From Bacillota bacterium (GTDB lineage Bacteria > Bacillota > Clostridia > Christensenellales > UMGS416): a DNA stretch of 48,143 nt. The position numbers were made by a program, and so were the translations under genes. The stretch is taken from the NCBI GenBank assembly GCA_023409755.1, contig JAEYRA010000122.1:1-48143 (forward strand), in the 5' to 3' direction. The notes beneath the pieces are model-generated. The model worked only from the letters and a program-made list of their open reading frames with translations, had not been told where the DNA came from and ran no database searches. Numbering within the stretch: position 1 is the stretch's first letter; each line of letters starts with the position of its first letter. Below, piece after piece: positions 25,048 through 33,601 of this stretch.

Positions 25048-26274
25048 ATGGAGCTTCTCGTAGCGCGTCAGCCAATTTTTGACAGCAACAAGAAAATCGT
25101 GGCCTACGAGCTCTTGCACCGGGAAGCCGGGCAAACGTCATTCACCCAGACCGACGGGGATTATGCCACCTCCAATGTCATTGCCAGCAGTTTTCTCTCC
25201 CTGGGAATTCAATCGCTGACCAGCGGTAAACAAGCGTTCATCAACTTTACGGGTGACCTGCTGCTCAGCGGTGTGGTGACGTTGCTGCCAAATGACCAAC
25301 TGGTGGTGGAGCTGCTGGAAGACATCGACCCCAGCCCGGAGATCATTGCCGCTTGCCGCGCCTTGAAGGATGCCGGTTATGTGCTGGCCCTTGATGACTT
25401 TGTGCTGCGGCCAGACTACCGGGAGCTCATCAGCCTAGCTGACATCATCAAAGTGGACTTCCGCCTGAGCGATGTGGCAGATCAAGCCCGTATCATTGCC
25501 GACCTGAAAAAGCCCGGGTTACGCTTCCTGGCTGAAAAGGTGGAGACCGAGCAGGAGTACCTTCACGCGGTGCACCTGGGGTATGAGCTGTTCCAGGGGT
25601 ATTTCTTCTCCCGCCCGACGATCATCTCAACAGGCGCTGTCCCCATCAACAAGATCGGCTACCTGCGCCTGATGGAGGCGCTGAACACGGAAGAGCCCAA
25701 CATGAAGGAAATCGCCTCTGCCATTGAGAGTGACGTGGGGCTCTCGCTGGAGACGGTCAAGCTTGTCAACTCTGCCTACTTTATGCGCAAACAGCGGATC
25801 AAAAACATCCAGCAGGCCGTTGTGATGCTGGGCTTGGATGGCGTGCGGAAGTGGGTGTACCTGACAGCGCTGCGGAAGATGGGAGACTCGCTGACCCCGG
25901 ACGTGCTCATCCACACGTCGCTGGTGCGTTCCAAGTTCATGGAACTCTTTGCTGGTTGCATCGGGGAGCCAGGCCGCGCGCGGGAGTTCACATTGCTTGG
26001 GCTTTTCTCACTGCTGGACGCCATCACCCGCCAGTCCTTTGCCAAGCTGCTGGAGAACATCAACCTGACGGATGAAATCAAGACGGTGCTGGTGGAAGGC
26101 CGCTGCGATTCAACACTGGGCAGGGCCTACCTGCTGATGTGTGCATATGAACGGGGCGAATGGCAAAAGGCCATAGATCTGTGTGAAACATTCGCCATCA
26201 AGATGGATGAGGCTGCCATGGCTTATGTCAATTCGTTGGAATGGTTCAACACCAACTACCTGGCTTACGCCTGA
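25048..26274 (+). CDS. EAL/HDOD (YuxH-type) signalling protein
   Basis: 408 residues. The first half is an EAL-like phosphodiesterase fold as found in YuxH proteins (LLVARQPIFDSNKKIVAYELLHRE; VLALDDFVLRPDY; FLAEKVETEQEY; GYELFQGYFFSRP). The EAL triad itself reads ELL, so cyclic-di-GMP hydrolysis is doubtful and a binding or scaffold role is likelier. From about residue 200 an HDOD domain follows (EIASAIESDVGLSLETVKLVNSA). Such proteins link second messengers to motility or stress, but no target is visible here. The ATG at 25048 has GGAGG 10 bases ahead; an upstream frame extension looks non-coding. It is monocistronic and followed by a terminator. Confidence 0.9.
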   Translation: MELLVARQPIFDSNKKIVAYELLHREAGQTSFTQTDGDYATSNVIASSFLSLGIQSLTSGKQAFINFTGDLLLSGVVTLLPNDQLVVELLEDIDPSPEIIAACRALKDAGYVLALDDFVLRPDYRELISLADIIKVDFRLSDVADQARIIADLKKPGLRFLAEKVETEQEYLHAVHLGYELFQGYFFSRPTIISTGAVPINKIGYLRLMEALNTEEPNMKEIASAIESDVGLSLETVKLVNSAYFMRKQRIKNIQQAVVMLGLDGVRKWVYLTALRKMGDSLTPDVLIHTSLVRSKFMELFAGCIGEPGRAREFTLLGLFSLLDAITRQSFAKLLENINLTDEIKTVLVEGRCDSTLGRAYLLMCAYERGEWQKAIDLCETFAIKMDEAAMAYVNSLEWFNTNYLAYA

Positions 26275-26312
26275 GCCGCCTGTTGCATCGCACTGCTTTG
26301 TATAGATGATAC

Positions 26313-26345
26313 GGGAAACGATGACGGTTTTCCCTCATTTTTCTT
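26313..26345 (+). terminator. Terminator after the EAL/HDOD gene
   Basis: GGGAAA (26313-26318) pairs with TTTCCC (26329-26334), followed by TCATTTTTCTT. It lies 39 bp after the stop codon. The -35 box of the next gene overlaps its tail. Confidence 0.7.
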
Positions 26346-26372
26346 GCATTATTCTACGCATTTGAGTAAAAT
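26344..26372 (+). promoter_or_regulatory. Promoter of the heterodimeric ABC exporter operon
   Basis: TTGCAT (26344-26349), 17-bp spacer and TAAAAT (26367-26372). An untranslated leader of about 80 bases follows, containing a six-base-pair GGCGGA/TCCGCC stem. Confidence 0.72.
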
Positions 26373-26458
26373 ACAAAGAGTTTTGACCGGCGGATCGTCC
26401 ATCCCTCCGCCCACTCAGCACGACAGCAGCCGGCACGTCGACTGCGGGAGAGTAGGTT

Positions 26459-28213
26459 TTGGACAGTTTTAAGCGCATACTCGGTTTGATCAAGCCCTAT
26501 CGCAAGCGATTCCTTCTCGGCATAAGCATGACGGTTCTGGTGGTCGCCACCTTCATCGCTGCCCCCTACATCACCAAGTATCTGGTGGACGACGTCATCA
26601 AGGGGGGCATGGTTACCTACCTCGTTCCCATTTTGATGCTGATGATCACCCTATCCATTACACGGGCCGTATTCATCGTCATACGAGGCATCACCTATGA
26701 ACGCGTCTCCCAGAACGCGACATTCGACTTGCGGCAAAACCTCTACGATCACCTGCATGAGCTCCCCTTTCAGTTTTACGACAACCACCGCATCGGCGAG
26801 ATAATGAGCCGCATGACTGGCGACATGGACGCCGTACGGATGCTGCTGTCAAACGGCATCCCCGTCATTGTGGAGCATACTCTGTTCTTCCTGGGGTCCT
26901 TGATTGCGGTGTTCACACTGGATTGGCGCTTGGCACTGCTCATTCTGGTACTCATGCCCTTCGTTACCTTTACTTCCTGGAAGTATGACCGCATCGCCCG
27001 CCCCCAACAGCGGCAGATCCGCGAGCAGATCGCTCTCATGAACACCCGGGCGCAGGAGAACATCTCCGGCGTGCGTGTAGTCAAAGCTTATGCCCGTGAA
27101 GAATACGAAATGGACGTCTTTGCCCAGATGAACCGGAAACATCTGGACATCGGTATTTCCATCAACCGCACCAACGCCGACTTCAACTCACTGCTGGACT
27201 TCCTGGGTGCGCTGCCATCGGTGCTGCTCATCTGGGCCGGCGGGTTGCTGGCCATGCACAACGTGGTCTCAGCCGGCGATCTGGTGGCAGCCATCGGCTA
27301 CATCTGGATGATCATGATGCCGCTGCGAAACCTGGCCAACACCGTCAACATGGTGACGCAGGCCATCTCCTCCGGTGACCGGCTGTTCTACTACGTCGAT
27401 TTCGGCTCTGAAATCAAAGAGCGCAGCGATCCGCGCTTTCCGAACACCTTCCGGGGGCACGTGGAGTTCCGCCACGTCACCTTCCGCTACGGAGACTCGG
27501 AAGTGCTGCACGATGTGAGTTTTGACGTACCGCCAGGTACCACGATTGCCATCATGGGGGCCACCGGCTCTGGCAAAACGACTGTGGTGAACCTGCTGGC
27601 TCGTTTCTATGACTGCAGCCAAGGCGCGGTCGTCATCGATGGCATCGATGTGCGGGATTATCGCCTGCGCGACTTGCGCCGCCGCATCGGCTATGTGATG
27701 CAGGAAACCTTCCTCTTCAGCGAGACGCTGGAGAACAACATCGCCTTTGGCCAATCCGACGCCACACAGGAGGACCTGGACCGCGCCGCGGCTGCTGCGT
27801 GCGCCAGCGAGTACATCGCCGAACTGGAAGATGGATACGACACCATCGTGGGCGAGCGCGGCATGGGCCTTTCTGGTGGGCAGAAGCAGCGAGCGGCCAT
27901 CGCCCGTGCACTTTGCTACAACCCGACGATCCTTGTCTTTGACGACGCGACGTCGGCGGTGGATATGGAGACGGAATACGCCATACAGCAGGCGCTGAAG
28001 GCAGAATCGGCCAACCGTACGACGTTTGTCATCTCCCATCGCATTTCGGCGGTTAAGGATGCCGAACAGATCATCGTGCTGGAGGATGGGCGCATCGCCG
28101 AGCAGGGCACCCACCGGGAGCTGCTGCGCAAACGCGGCCTGTATTACGGTATCTTTATGGACCAATACCGCGACTACGAAGCGGTGACCGGAGAAAGGCT
28201 GGTGATGGACTAA
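26459..28213 (+). CDS. ABC exporter, half-transporter A (degenerate catalytic site)
   Basis: 584 residues with six N-terminal transmembrane helices and a C-terminal ATPase. The start is TTG at 26459, eight bases after GGGAG; no ATG gives a full-length protein. Walker A is GATGSGKTT and the signature is canonical LSGGQKQ, but Walker B ends in FDDATSAVD, with aspartate instead of the catalytic glutamate. That substitution is the mark of the inactive site in heterodimeric exporters such as BmrCD and TM287/288 (established). The stop overlaps the ATG of the partner gene (TAATG). Likely export of drugs or peptides; the substrate is not readable. Confidence 0.93.
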   Translation: MDSFKRILGLIKPYRKRFLLGISMTVLVVATFIAAPYITKYLVDDVIKGGMVTYLVPILMLMITLSITRAVFIVIRGITYERVSQNATFDLRQNLYDHLHELPFQFYDNHRIGEIMSRMTGDMDAVRMLLSNGIPVIVEHTLFFLGSLIAVFTLDWRLALLILVLMPFVTFTSWKYDRIARPQQRQIREQIALMNTRAQENISGVRVVKAYAREEYEMDVFAQMNRKHLDIGISINRTNADFNSLLDFLGALPSVLLIWAGGLLAMHNVVSAGDLVAAIGYIWMIMMPLRNLANTVNMVTQAISSGDRLFYYVDFGSEIKERSDPRFPNTFRGHVEFRHVTFRYGDSEVLHDVSFDVPPGTTIAIMGATGSGKTTVVNLLARFYDCSQGAVVIDGIDVRDYRLRDLRRRIGYVMQETFLFSETLENNIAFGQSDATQEDLDRAAAAACASEYIAELEDGYDTIVGERGMGLSGGQKQRAAIARALCYNPTILVFDDATSAVDMETEYAIQQALKAESANRTTFVISHRISAVKDAEQIIVLEDGRIAEQGTHRELLRKRGLYYGIFMDQYRDYEAVTGERLVMD

Positions 28214-30018
28214 TGGCGCGCAGTCAACGGATGCTGTTGCTGGAGGACGAGAAGTACGTAGCCGGTTTCAACCGCCATTACTTCACCCGTGCCCTCTCCT
28301 ACCTCAAGCCCTACAAGAAAGAAGTCGTCCTTTCCATCATCGCGATGATCATCAACATGCTCTGTGGCCTGGCCTCCCCCTACCTCATCGGCCAGACCCT
28401 TGACCAGTGCGTGACGGGCGGCAACTATCGCCTGCTGCCTTGGATTGTGGCGGCGTTGGCCGTGTCGTCGCTGGTCGGGTCACTGATGCTGCGAACCAAG
28501 GTGCGGCTGATGAACGTCTCCGGCCGGCGGGCGCTGGCCGCCATGCGCGAGGAACTCTTCAATCACATTCAGACACTTGGGTTTGATTTCTTCGACTCGC
28601 GTCCCGCGGGTAAGATCATGATCCGCGTCATCAACGACATTGATTCGCTGCTGTCACTCTTCTCGCAGGGCATCGTCAACATGCTGACGAACGTGCTTTC
28701 GGTAATCGCCATCGCTGTGCTGATGCTGGTGCTGGATTGGCGGCTGGCCCTCATCGGCTTTGCCGTGCTGCCGCTGCTCGCAATCATCATCTTCGTGCTC
28801 AAGCCTCACATCCGCGCCTCCTGGCGGGAGGTACGCTGGAAATCAAGTTCCCTCAACGCCTACCTGCACGAGAGCCTGTCCGGTGCGCGGGTGACCCAAG
28901 CCTTCACCCGTGAGGAGGAGAACAGTAAAATCTTCCGCAACGCCAGCGGCGAAGTGCGCCGCACCTGGATGAAAGCCATCTATTGGGGCTCGGCCTTCGG
29001 ACCTTCCTTTGAGATCGTCTCCTCCGTCGGCACCTGCATGCTCTACTACTTCGGCGTGCAGATGATGGGCTTACAGGTCAACGCGGTCACCATGGGCACG
29101 CTCTTTTCCATGGTGTGGTACCTTGGGCGCTTCTGGGACCCGCTCAATCAGATATCCAACATCTATTACGAGATTCTCTCGGCCATGGCATCGCTGGAAC
29201 GCATCTACGAGATTATGGACACACCTGCGATCATCCATGACAAGGAGGACGCCACGGAGCTGCCCGCGATTCGTGGCGAGGTTGAGTTCCGCAACGTGAC
29301 CTTCGGCTACGATTATGAAGCGGGTCAGGTCGTACTGGACGACGTGAGCTTTACCGTGGAGCCGGGCAAGACCATTGCCCTGGTGGGGCCGACCGGCGCA
29401 GGCAAATCGACTGTTGTGAGTCTGGTGTCTCGGTTCTTCGATGCAAACAAAGGGCAGGTACTCATCGATGGCCACGACGTTCGGGATGTGAACCTCCATT
29501 CCCTGCGCAGCCAGATGGGCATCATGCTGCAGGATACGTTCATCTTCTCTGGCACCATCATGGACAACCTGCGCTATGGCAAGCTGGACGCCACTGACGA
29601 GGAGATCATCGCCGCGGCTAAGGCCGTCCATGCCCATGAGTTCATCGAGCAGATGGAGGACGGTTACCACACCGAGGTGCGGGAGCGCGGCAGCCGCCTG
29701 TCCACGGGCCAGAAGCAGCTCATTTCCTTTGCCCGAGCCCTGTTGGCCGACCCGCGCATCCTCATCCTTGATGAGGCCACGGCCTCCATTGACACCCACA
29801 CCGAGCTTCTCATCCAACAGGCGTTGGAGCGGGTACTCCAGGGCCGCACGTCATTTGTCATTGCTCACCGTCTCTCCACCATCCGCAAGGCTGATTGCAT
29901 CATGGTGGTGGACAAAGGCAAGATCATCGAGAGCGGCAACCATGAGGAACTCATGGCACTCAAAGGCGCTTACCACGAGCTGTGCCAGGCTCAGTACAGG
30001 TATATGAAAGCGGTGTAG
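28213..30018 (+). CDS. ABC exporter, half-transporter B (catalytic)
   Basis: 601 residues, same layout as its partner with six helices and an ATPase domain. Walker A is GPTGAGKST and Walker B ILILDEATASID keeps the catalytic glutamate, but the signature reads LSTGQKQ rather than LSGGQ. Across the dimer, the normal site is built from this Walker A/B with the partner's LSGGQ; the other pairing is doubly degenerate. This reciprocal pattern is strong evidence for an obligate heterodimer. An N-terminal extension of about 30 residues precedes the first helix. The operon ends at a strong terminator. Confidence 0.94.
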   Translation: MARSQRMLLLEDEKYVAGFNRHYFTRALSYLKPYKKEVVLSIIAMIINMLCGLASPYLIGQTLDQCVTGGNYRLLPWIVAALAVSSLVGSLMLRTKVRLMNVSGRRALAAMREELFNHIQTLGFDFFDSRPAGKIMIRVINDIDSLLSLFSQGIVNMLTNVLSVIAIAVLMLVLDWRLALIGFAVLPLLAIIIFVLKPHIRASWREVRWKSSSLNAYLHESLSGARVTQAFTREEENSKIFRNASGEVRRTWMKAIYWGSAFGPSFEIVSSVGTCMLYYFGVQMMGLQVNAVTMGTLFSMVWYLGRFWDPLNQISNIYYEILSAMASLERIYEIMDTPAIIHDKEDATELPAIRGEVEFRNVTFGYDYEAGQVVLDDVSFTVEPGKTIALVGPTGAGKSTVVSLVSRFFDANKGQVLIDGHDVRDVNLHSLRSQMGIMLQDTFIFSGTIMDNLRYGKLDATDEEIIAAAKAVHAHEFIEQMEDGYHTEVRERGSRLSTGQKQLISFARALLADPRILILDEATASIDTHTELLIQQALERVLQGRTSFVIAHRLSTIRKADCIMVVDKGKIIESGNHEELMALKGAYHELCQAQYRYMKAV

Positions 30019-30036
30019 GATACAGAGCAAGCAACA

Positions 30037-30064
30037 AAAAGCCGAGTCAGTTGACTCGGCTTTT
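30037..30064. terminator. Bidirectional terminator between ABC exporter and AEC transporter
   Basis: AAAAGCCGAGTCA and TGACTCGGCTTTT pair perfectly over 13 bp with a two-base loop. U tracts are present on both strands (TTTTCTTGTC on plus, TTTTTGTTGC on minus). It serves the plus-strand exporter operon and the convergent trmL-AEC pair. Confidence 0.92.
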
Positions 30065-30177
30065 CTTGTCTTACCGATGTGGTTGACTGCTTAGTGTCCT
30101 TCTGTGGAAGTGGCCGCTTAGTCCTTGCCCGCCCTATCGGTTGGTTGTGAGTTTTCGCTTCAGCGTCAACCTTCCCC

Positions 30178-31125
30178 TCACCCGCCCAACCGGGCGATGG
30201 CTTGCATGGCCACCATCCACAGCGGGACGGTCGCCACCGAAAAGAGTGTACTGACGAGTACCGTCTGGGCAGCGTATTGTGGCTTGATGTTGTACATGGC
30301 GGCAAAGATGGCGACATTGGCAGCAATGGGCATGGCCGTGAGCAGCACGCAGGAGCGGATGGTCGGCGATGACACCGCCTGCATGCCCGGTACACCAACC
30401 TGGTACAGCAGCCATAGAGCGCCTAATGACAGCGCAGGCAGAGCAATCAAGCGTACGGCTGCCCCAGTGAATAGAGTGTGCTCACGGAACAGCGATTTGA
30501 AGTCCCCTTCGGCCACCAGCAAGCCCACGATGAGCATGGCAAGCGGGGTGTTCAGTGCGCCAATGCCTTTGACGGTCTGAGCGATGGGACCGGGCAGCTG
30601 CACACGCAGCAGGAAGAATGCCAACCCCACAAACACGGCGATGAGACCCGGCTGCAGCAGAATGTCCTTCCACCCGCCGGTCTTACCGGCGTAGATGTGG
30701 ATGCCTAAGGTCCACGAATAGACGACGAACACCATGACGTAGACCGCGCCATACATGACTCCCGTATCGCCAAAGAGGCTGTAGAGCACGGGGTAGCCCA
30801 TAAAACCGCAGTTGCTGAACATGGTCGCCTGCCACAAGACCCGGCGCTTTTCGTCGTCGCCCTTGGGCCACATGTACTTGCCCAATACGAAAAAGAGGCC
30901 CATAGACACTGTTGCAAAAATGGCGATCAGGCCCATGTCTCGCAGCAGCTGCACATCAAATGCCACTTGGAATGAGTTGATGACAAGAGCGGGCGATGCG
31001 ATGTTCAGCACCACCTTGGTCAGCACATCCCGTCCCTCGGAGCGGATCATCTTCACCCGGCCCACGAGGAACCCCACCGCCATCATCAACACCAACACGA
31101 TGACCTGTTGCAACACTTCGTTCAT
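30178..31125 (-). CDS. AEC family transporter (auxin efflux carrier superfamily)
   Basis: 315 residues with about ten hydrophobic helices in the two-fold repeat typical of AEC proteins. N-terminal features are LMMAVGFLVGRVKMI and the LNIASPALVINSFQ crossover; MFSNCGFMGYPVL is a conserved family segment. In bacteria these carriers often move organic acids such as malate, or amino-acid-like compounds; the substrate here is unknown. Its ATG overlaps the trmL stop (TGATG), so the two genes are translated together despite unrelated roles. Confidence 0.88.
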   Translation of the reverse strand: MNEVLQQVIVLVLMMAVGFLVGRVKMIRSEGRDVLTKVVLNIASPALVINSFQVAFDVQLLRDMGLIAIFATVSMGLFFVLGKYMWPKGDDEKRRVLWQATMFSNCGFMGYPVLYSLFGDTGVMYGAVYVMVFVVYSWTLGIHIYAGKTGGWKDILLQPGLIAVFVGLAFFLLRVQLPGPIAQTVKGIGALNTPLAMLIVGLLVAEGDFKSLFREHTLFTGAAVRLIALPALSLGALWLLYQVGVPGMQAVSSPTIRSCVLLTAMPIAANVAIFAAMYNIKPQYAAQTVLVSTLFSVATVPLWMVAMQAIARLGG

Positions 31126-31610
31126 CAGTATTCCTTTAGCTTACCTTCCAGTTTGAGTTCGGGGAAGCCCAATTGACGCAGCGCCTCATAAGTGACGATG
31201 GCCACGGCATTTGAGAGGTTCAGTGATCGGGCATCGGCCCGCATGGGGATACGCAGCGCCTCGGCGTAGTGCGCCGTCAGCAGCTCTTCCGGCAGGCCCT
31301 TGGTTTCCTTACCAAAGAAGAGATAGTCGCCATCGGCAAAGGCGCAATCCGAATAGGCACGGCCGGCTTTGGTACTGGCGAAGAAGAACCGCCCTTGGTT
31401 GCGGGCGAAGAAATCCTCCAGATTGGGGTAAACCGTGATGTCCAGCAGGTGCCAGTAGTCAAGGCCGGCACGCTTCAGCTGGCGGTCGTCGATGCGGAAC
31501 CCCAACGGCTCCACCAAGTGCAGGCGGCTGCCGGTGGCGGCGCAGGTACGGGCAATGTTGCCCGTGTTCTGCGGAATCTCCGGCTCAACCAATACGATGT
31601 TCAGCGCCAT
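31125..31610 (-). CDS. trmL: tRNA (cytidine/uridine-34-2'-O)-methyltransferase
   Basis: 161 residues, full-length SPOUT-fold methyltransferase. TrmL methylates the wobble ribose of tRNA-Leu isoacceptors using SAM. Diagnostic segments: VLVEPEIPQNTGNIARTCAATG at the N-terminus, LFFGKETKGLPEE and the C-terminal knot RSLNLSNAVAIVTYEALRQ. It is the first gene of a two-gene unit with the AEC transporter. Confidence 0.95.
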   Translation of the reverse strand: MALNIVLVEPEIPQNTGNIARTCAATGSRLHLVEPLGFRIDDRQLKRAGLDYWHLLDITVYPNLEDFFARNQGRFFFASTKAGRAYSDCAFADGDYLFFGKETKGLPEELLTAHYAEALRIPMRADARSLNLSNAVAIVTYEALRQLGFPELKLEGKLKEY

Positions 31611-31700
31611 GTCTCTCCTCTTTGTAACGTAGTTATCTTACCATGTTTCGACAAACGATGAAAACGCAGACCGTCTATACAGAGTGCGGTGACATGAAAA

Positions 31701-31725
31701 GGAGCGCCGGTACATGCGGCGCTCC
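31701..31725 (-). terminator. Terminator after the aspartate kinase
   Basis: GGAGCGCC (31701-31708) and GGCGCTCC (31718-31725) form an eight-base-pair stem 12 bp beyond the stop. TTTTCATG follows on the minus strand. Confidence 0.8.
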
Positions 31726-31737
31726 CCAGTGTTTTCG

Positions 31738-32964
31738 TCACGCGCTGGTATTCTGTAAGTACTGGGCGAGCTTAAACTCGTCGTGCAGGGCCTTGACGGC
31801 ATGCTGCGCGTCTTCCGTCGCCACAAGACACGAGATCGTCATGTGCGAGTCAGAGGTTTGCAGCACTGCGATGTCCGCATCGGCCAGCGCGCGAATGATG
31901 CGCGCCATGACGCCGGGCACCCCGCGCATGCGGGAGCCGACGGCCGACACCTTGGAGCAGCCAAGTTTGGCCTGGTAGGAGCAATGCAGGTCTTCCAGCA
32001 ACCCAACGGCCGCCGGAGCCTTGTCCTCGTCGATGGTGAAGACCACCGAGTCGGGAAAGATATTGATGAGGTCGATGCTGATGCCCTGCTCTGCCAGCGT
32101 GCGCAGCATGGTCTTTACCATGGCCGGGGTCACGCTTTCAATGCAAAGCTGGGCACGGCGGCCCATGCAGGCGATGCCGCTCAGCACGTCAAACATGCTT
32201 TCGTCCATCTCCTCGCGGTCGGAGGAAATACGGGTACCAGCGCACTCCCCCACGGTGTTGCGCACGATGAGCGGCACATTGCCGCGCATGGCGATCTCCA
32301 CCGCGCGGGGATGGATGACCCTGGCCCCGTGGTCTGCCATCTGGAATACCTCGTTGTAGCTGACCTGCGGCAGTACCCGGGCCTCGGGCACCATACGCGG
32401 GTCGGCAGTCATGATTCCATCCACATCGGTGTAGATCTCCACGGCCTCGGCCTTGAGGGCCGCGCCGAGGATGGCCGCGGTGGTATCGCTGCCGCCACGG
32501 CCCAAGGTGGTGATGTCGCCCTTGCGGGAGATGCCCTGGAACCCGGCAACGACCGGAATGATACCGGCCTTCAGAATTTCCAGCAGGCGGGTGGTGTCCA
32601 CCTCATGATAGGATGCGTTGCCAAATCGCTCGTCGGTGACGATGCCAGCCTGCCAGCCGGTGACGGCGTGGGCAGAATACCCGCGCGCCTCAAAGGCGGC
32701 CGACACGACCACGGCGGAGATGATCTCCCCGCAGGAAAGCAGCATATCATTGTCGCGGGGGTTGATGGGTCCACCGGCAGCCTCCCGCGCGTAGTTCAAA
32801 AGAGTGTCAGTGGCGTAGGGGTCGCCCTGCCGCCCCATGGCGGACACCACAACCACCGGAGCGTATCCGCCCTTCTTCGCGGCGATGACCTTCTCAATGG
32901 CCGCTGCACGGGCCTCGGCGGTGCGAACCGAAGTCCCGCCGAATTTCTGTACCAAAATGCGCAT
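31738..32964 (-). CDS. Aspartate kinase
   Basis: 408 residues, single-polypeptide aspartokinase catalysing the first step to lysine, diaminopimelate and dipicolinate. The kinase signature VQKFGGTSV opens the protein; GRGGSDTTAAILGAALKAE and YTDVDGIMTADPR are active-site segments; two ACT domains fill the last 150 residues, so feedback control by an amino acid is expected. The ATG at 32964 has AGGAG seven bases upstream; a longer frame lacks a site. In Bacillus the DapG isozyme is encoded beside spoVFA-spoVFB. The same link to dpaA-dpaB here suggests a DapG-like role, although asd and dapA are missing. A good promoter just upstream may allow vegetative expression. Confidence 0.95.
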   Translation of the reverse strand: MRILVQKFGGTSVRTAEARAAAIEKVIAAKKGGYAPVVVVSAMGRQGDPYATDTLLNYAREAAGGPINPRDNDMLLSCGEIISAVVVSAAFEARGYSAHAVTGWQAGIVTDERFGNASYHEVDTTRLLEILKAGIIPVVAGFQGISRKGDITTLGRGGSDTTAAILGAALKAEAVEIYTDVDGIMTADPRMVPEARVLPQVSYNEVFQMADHGARVIHPRAVEIAMRGNVPLIVRNTVGECAGTRISSDREEMDESMFDVLSGIACMGRRAQLCIESVTPAMVKTMLRTLAEQGISIDLINIFPDSVVFTIDEDKAPAAVGLLEDLHCSYQAKLGCSKVSAVGSRMRGVPGVMARIIRALADADIAVLQTSDSHMTISCLVATEDAQHAVKALHDEFKLAQYLQNTSA

Positions 32965-32985
32965 AGTGCAGCTCCTTTCCTTGTG

Positions 32986-33003
32986 AATACAACCTTTTGT
33001 ATT
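32986..33003. repeat. Inverted repeat over the start of aspartate-kinase transcription
   Basis: AATACAACCTTTTGTATT has seven-base arms and a four-base centre. It overlaps the -10 box at 33001-33006 and the predicted start of transcription, the usual place for a repressor site. Confidence 0.5.
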
Positions 33004-33028
33004 ATACCATTTACTGTGGCAGATACAA
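33001..33028 (-). promoter_or_regulatory. Promoter between dpaB and the aspartate kinase gene
   Basis: On the minus strand TTGTAT (33023-33028), a 16-bp spacer and TGGTATAAT, a perfect extended -10 (33001-33009). The -35 lies inside the end of dpaB. It would let the kinase be made apart from the sporulation genes. Confidence 0.68.
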
Positions 33029-33598
33029 CAGCGGTTGCATCTGTTGGCCGTCGAGTGCAAGTTTGGCCGTATCCACAATGAGCTCCATCCGAGCGATGAG
33101 CGAGGTGGGTTTGGTGACCGAATTGTCCTGTTCAAAGGGTACCAAATACACGTTCTTCATGTTGAGGGCCATCCCCAGGTTCTTCGCCCCGTTGGAGAGG
33201 CCGTCGTTGGAGGCCAGGGCTATTACCACAGGCCCGTTATTGCGCAGGTGAGACTTGGCAGCCATCACCACAGGTGTGTCAATGATGCCGTATACAAGCT
33301 TTGCCATGGTGTTACCGGTGCAGGGCGCAATGACCACCATGTCAAGCAGGCGCTTGGGGCCGATGGGCTCCACGTCAGGGATGGTGTGCAGCGGCAGCCG
33401 ACCGCATATGTTGTACACCTGGTCGATGAGGTCCTTGGCCTTAAAGTAGCGCGTGTCCCATTCGTACACGTGGTCTGAGAAGATCGGCGTTACCAACGCC
33501 CCTTCTTCCTTCATTTGTCTCATGGCGGGCAGCACCGCCTCTATGGTGCAAAAGGAACCGGTCACGCAATAACCGATCCGCTTACCTGTCAGTTCCAT
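33011..33598 (-). CDS. dpaB: Dipicolinate synthase subunit B
   Basis: 195 residues. DpaB (SpoVFB) is the flavoprotein-like subunit that with DpaA oxidises dihydrodipicolinate to dipicolinic acid, the calcium chelator of spore cores. The N-terminal KRIGYCVTGSFCTIEAVLP and the PCTGNTMAKLVYGIIDTPVV segment are of the HFCD/flavoprotein fold. It starts four bases after dpaA. Together they prove a sporulating lineage, since not all Clostridia carry these genes (some use the EtfA route). Confidence 0.96.
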   Translation of the reverse strand: MELTGKRIGYCVTGSFCTIEAVLPAMRQMKEEGALVTPIFSDHVYEWDTRYFKAKDLIDQVYNICGRLPLHTIPDVEPIGPKRLLDMVVIAPCTGNTMAKLVYGIIDTPVVMAAKSHLRNNGPVVIALASNDGLSNGAKNLGMALNMKNVYLVPFEQDNSVTKPTSLIARMELIVDTAKLALDGQQMQPLLYLPQ

Positions 33599-33601
33599 CC
33601 G

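Noticed and set aside
30065..30177. Small RNA or gene in the gap after the bidirectional terminator
   Set aside because: No promoter, no ribosome site and no stable fold beyond a weak GGTTG/CAACC pairing.
32965..33010. Lysine riboswitch before the aspartate kinase
   Set aside because: The gap is only 46 bp, far too short for the aptamer, and no conserved lysine-box sequence is present.
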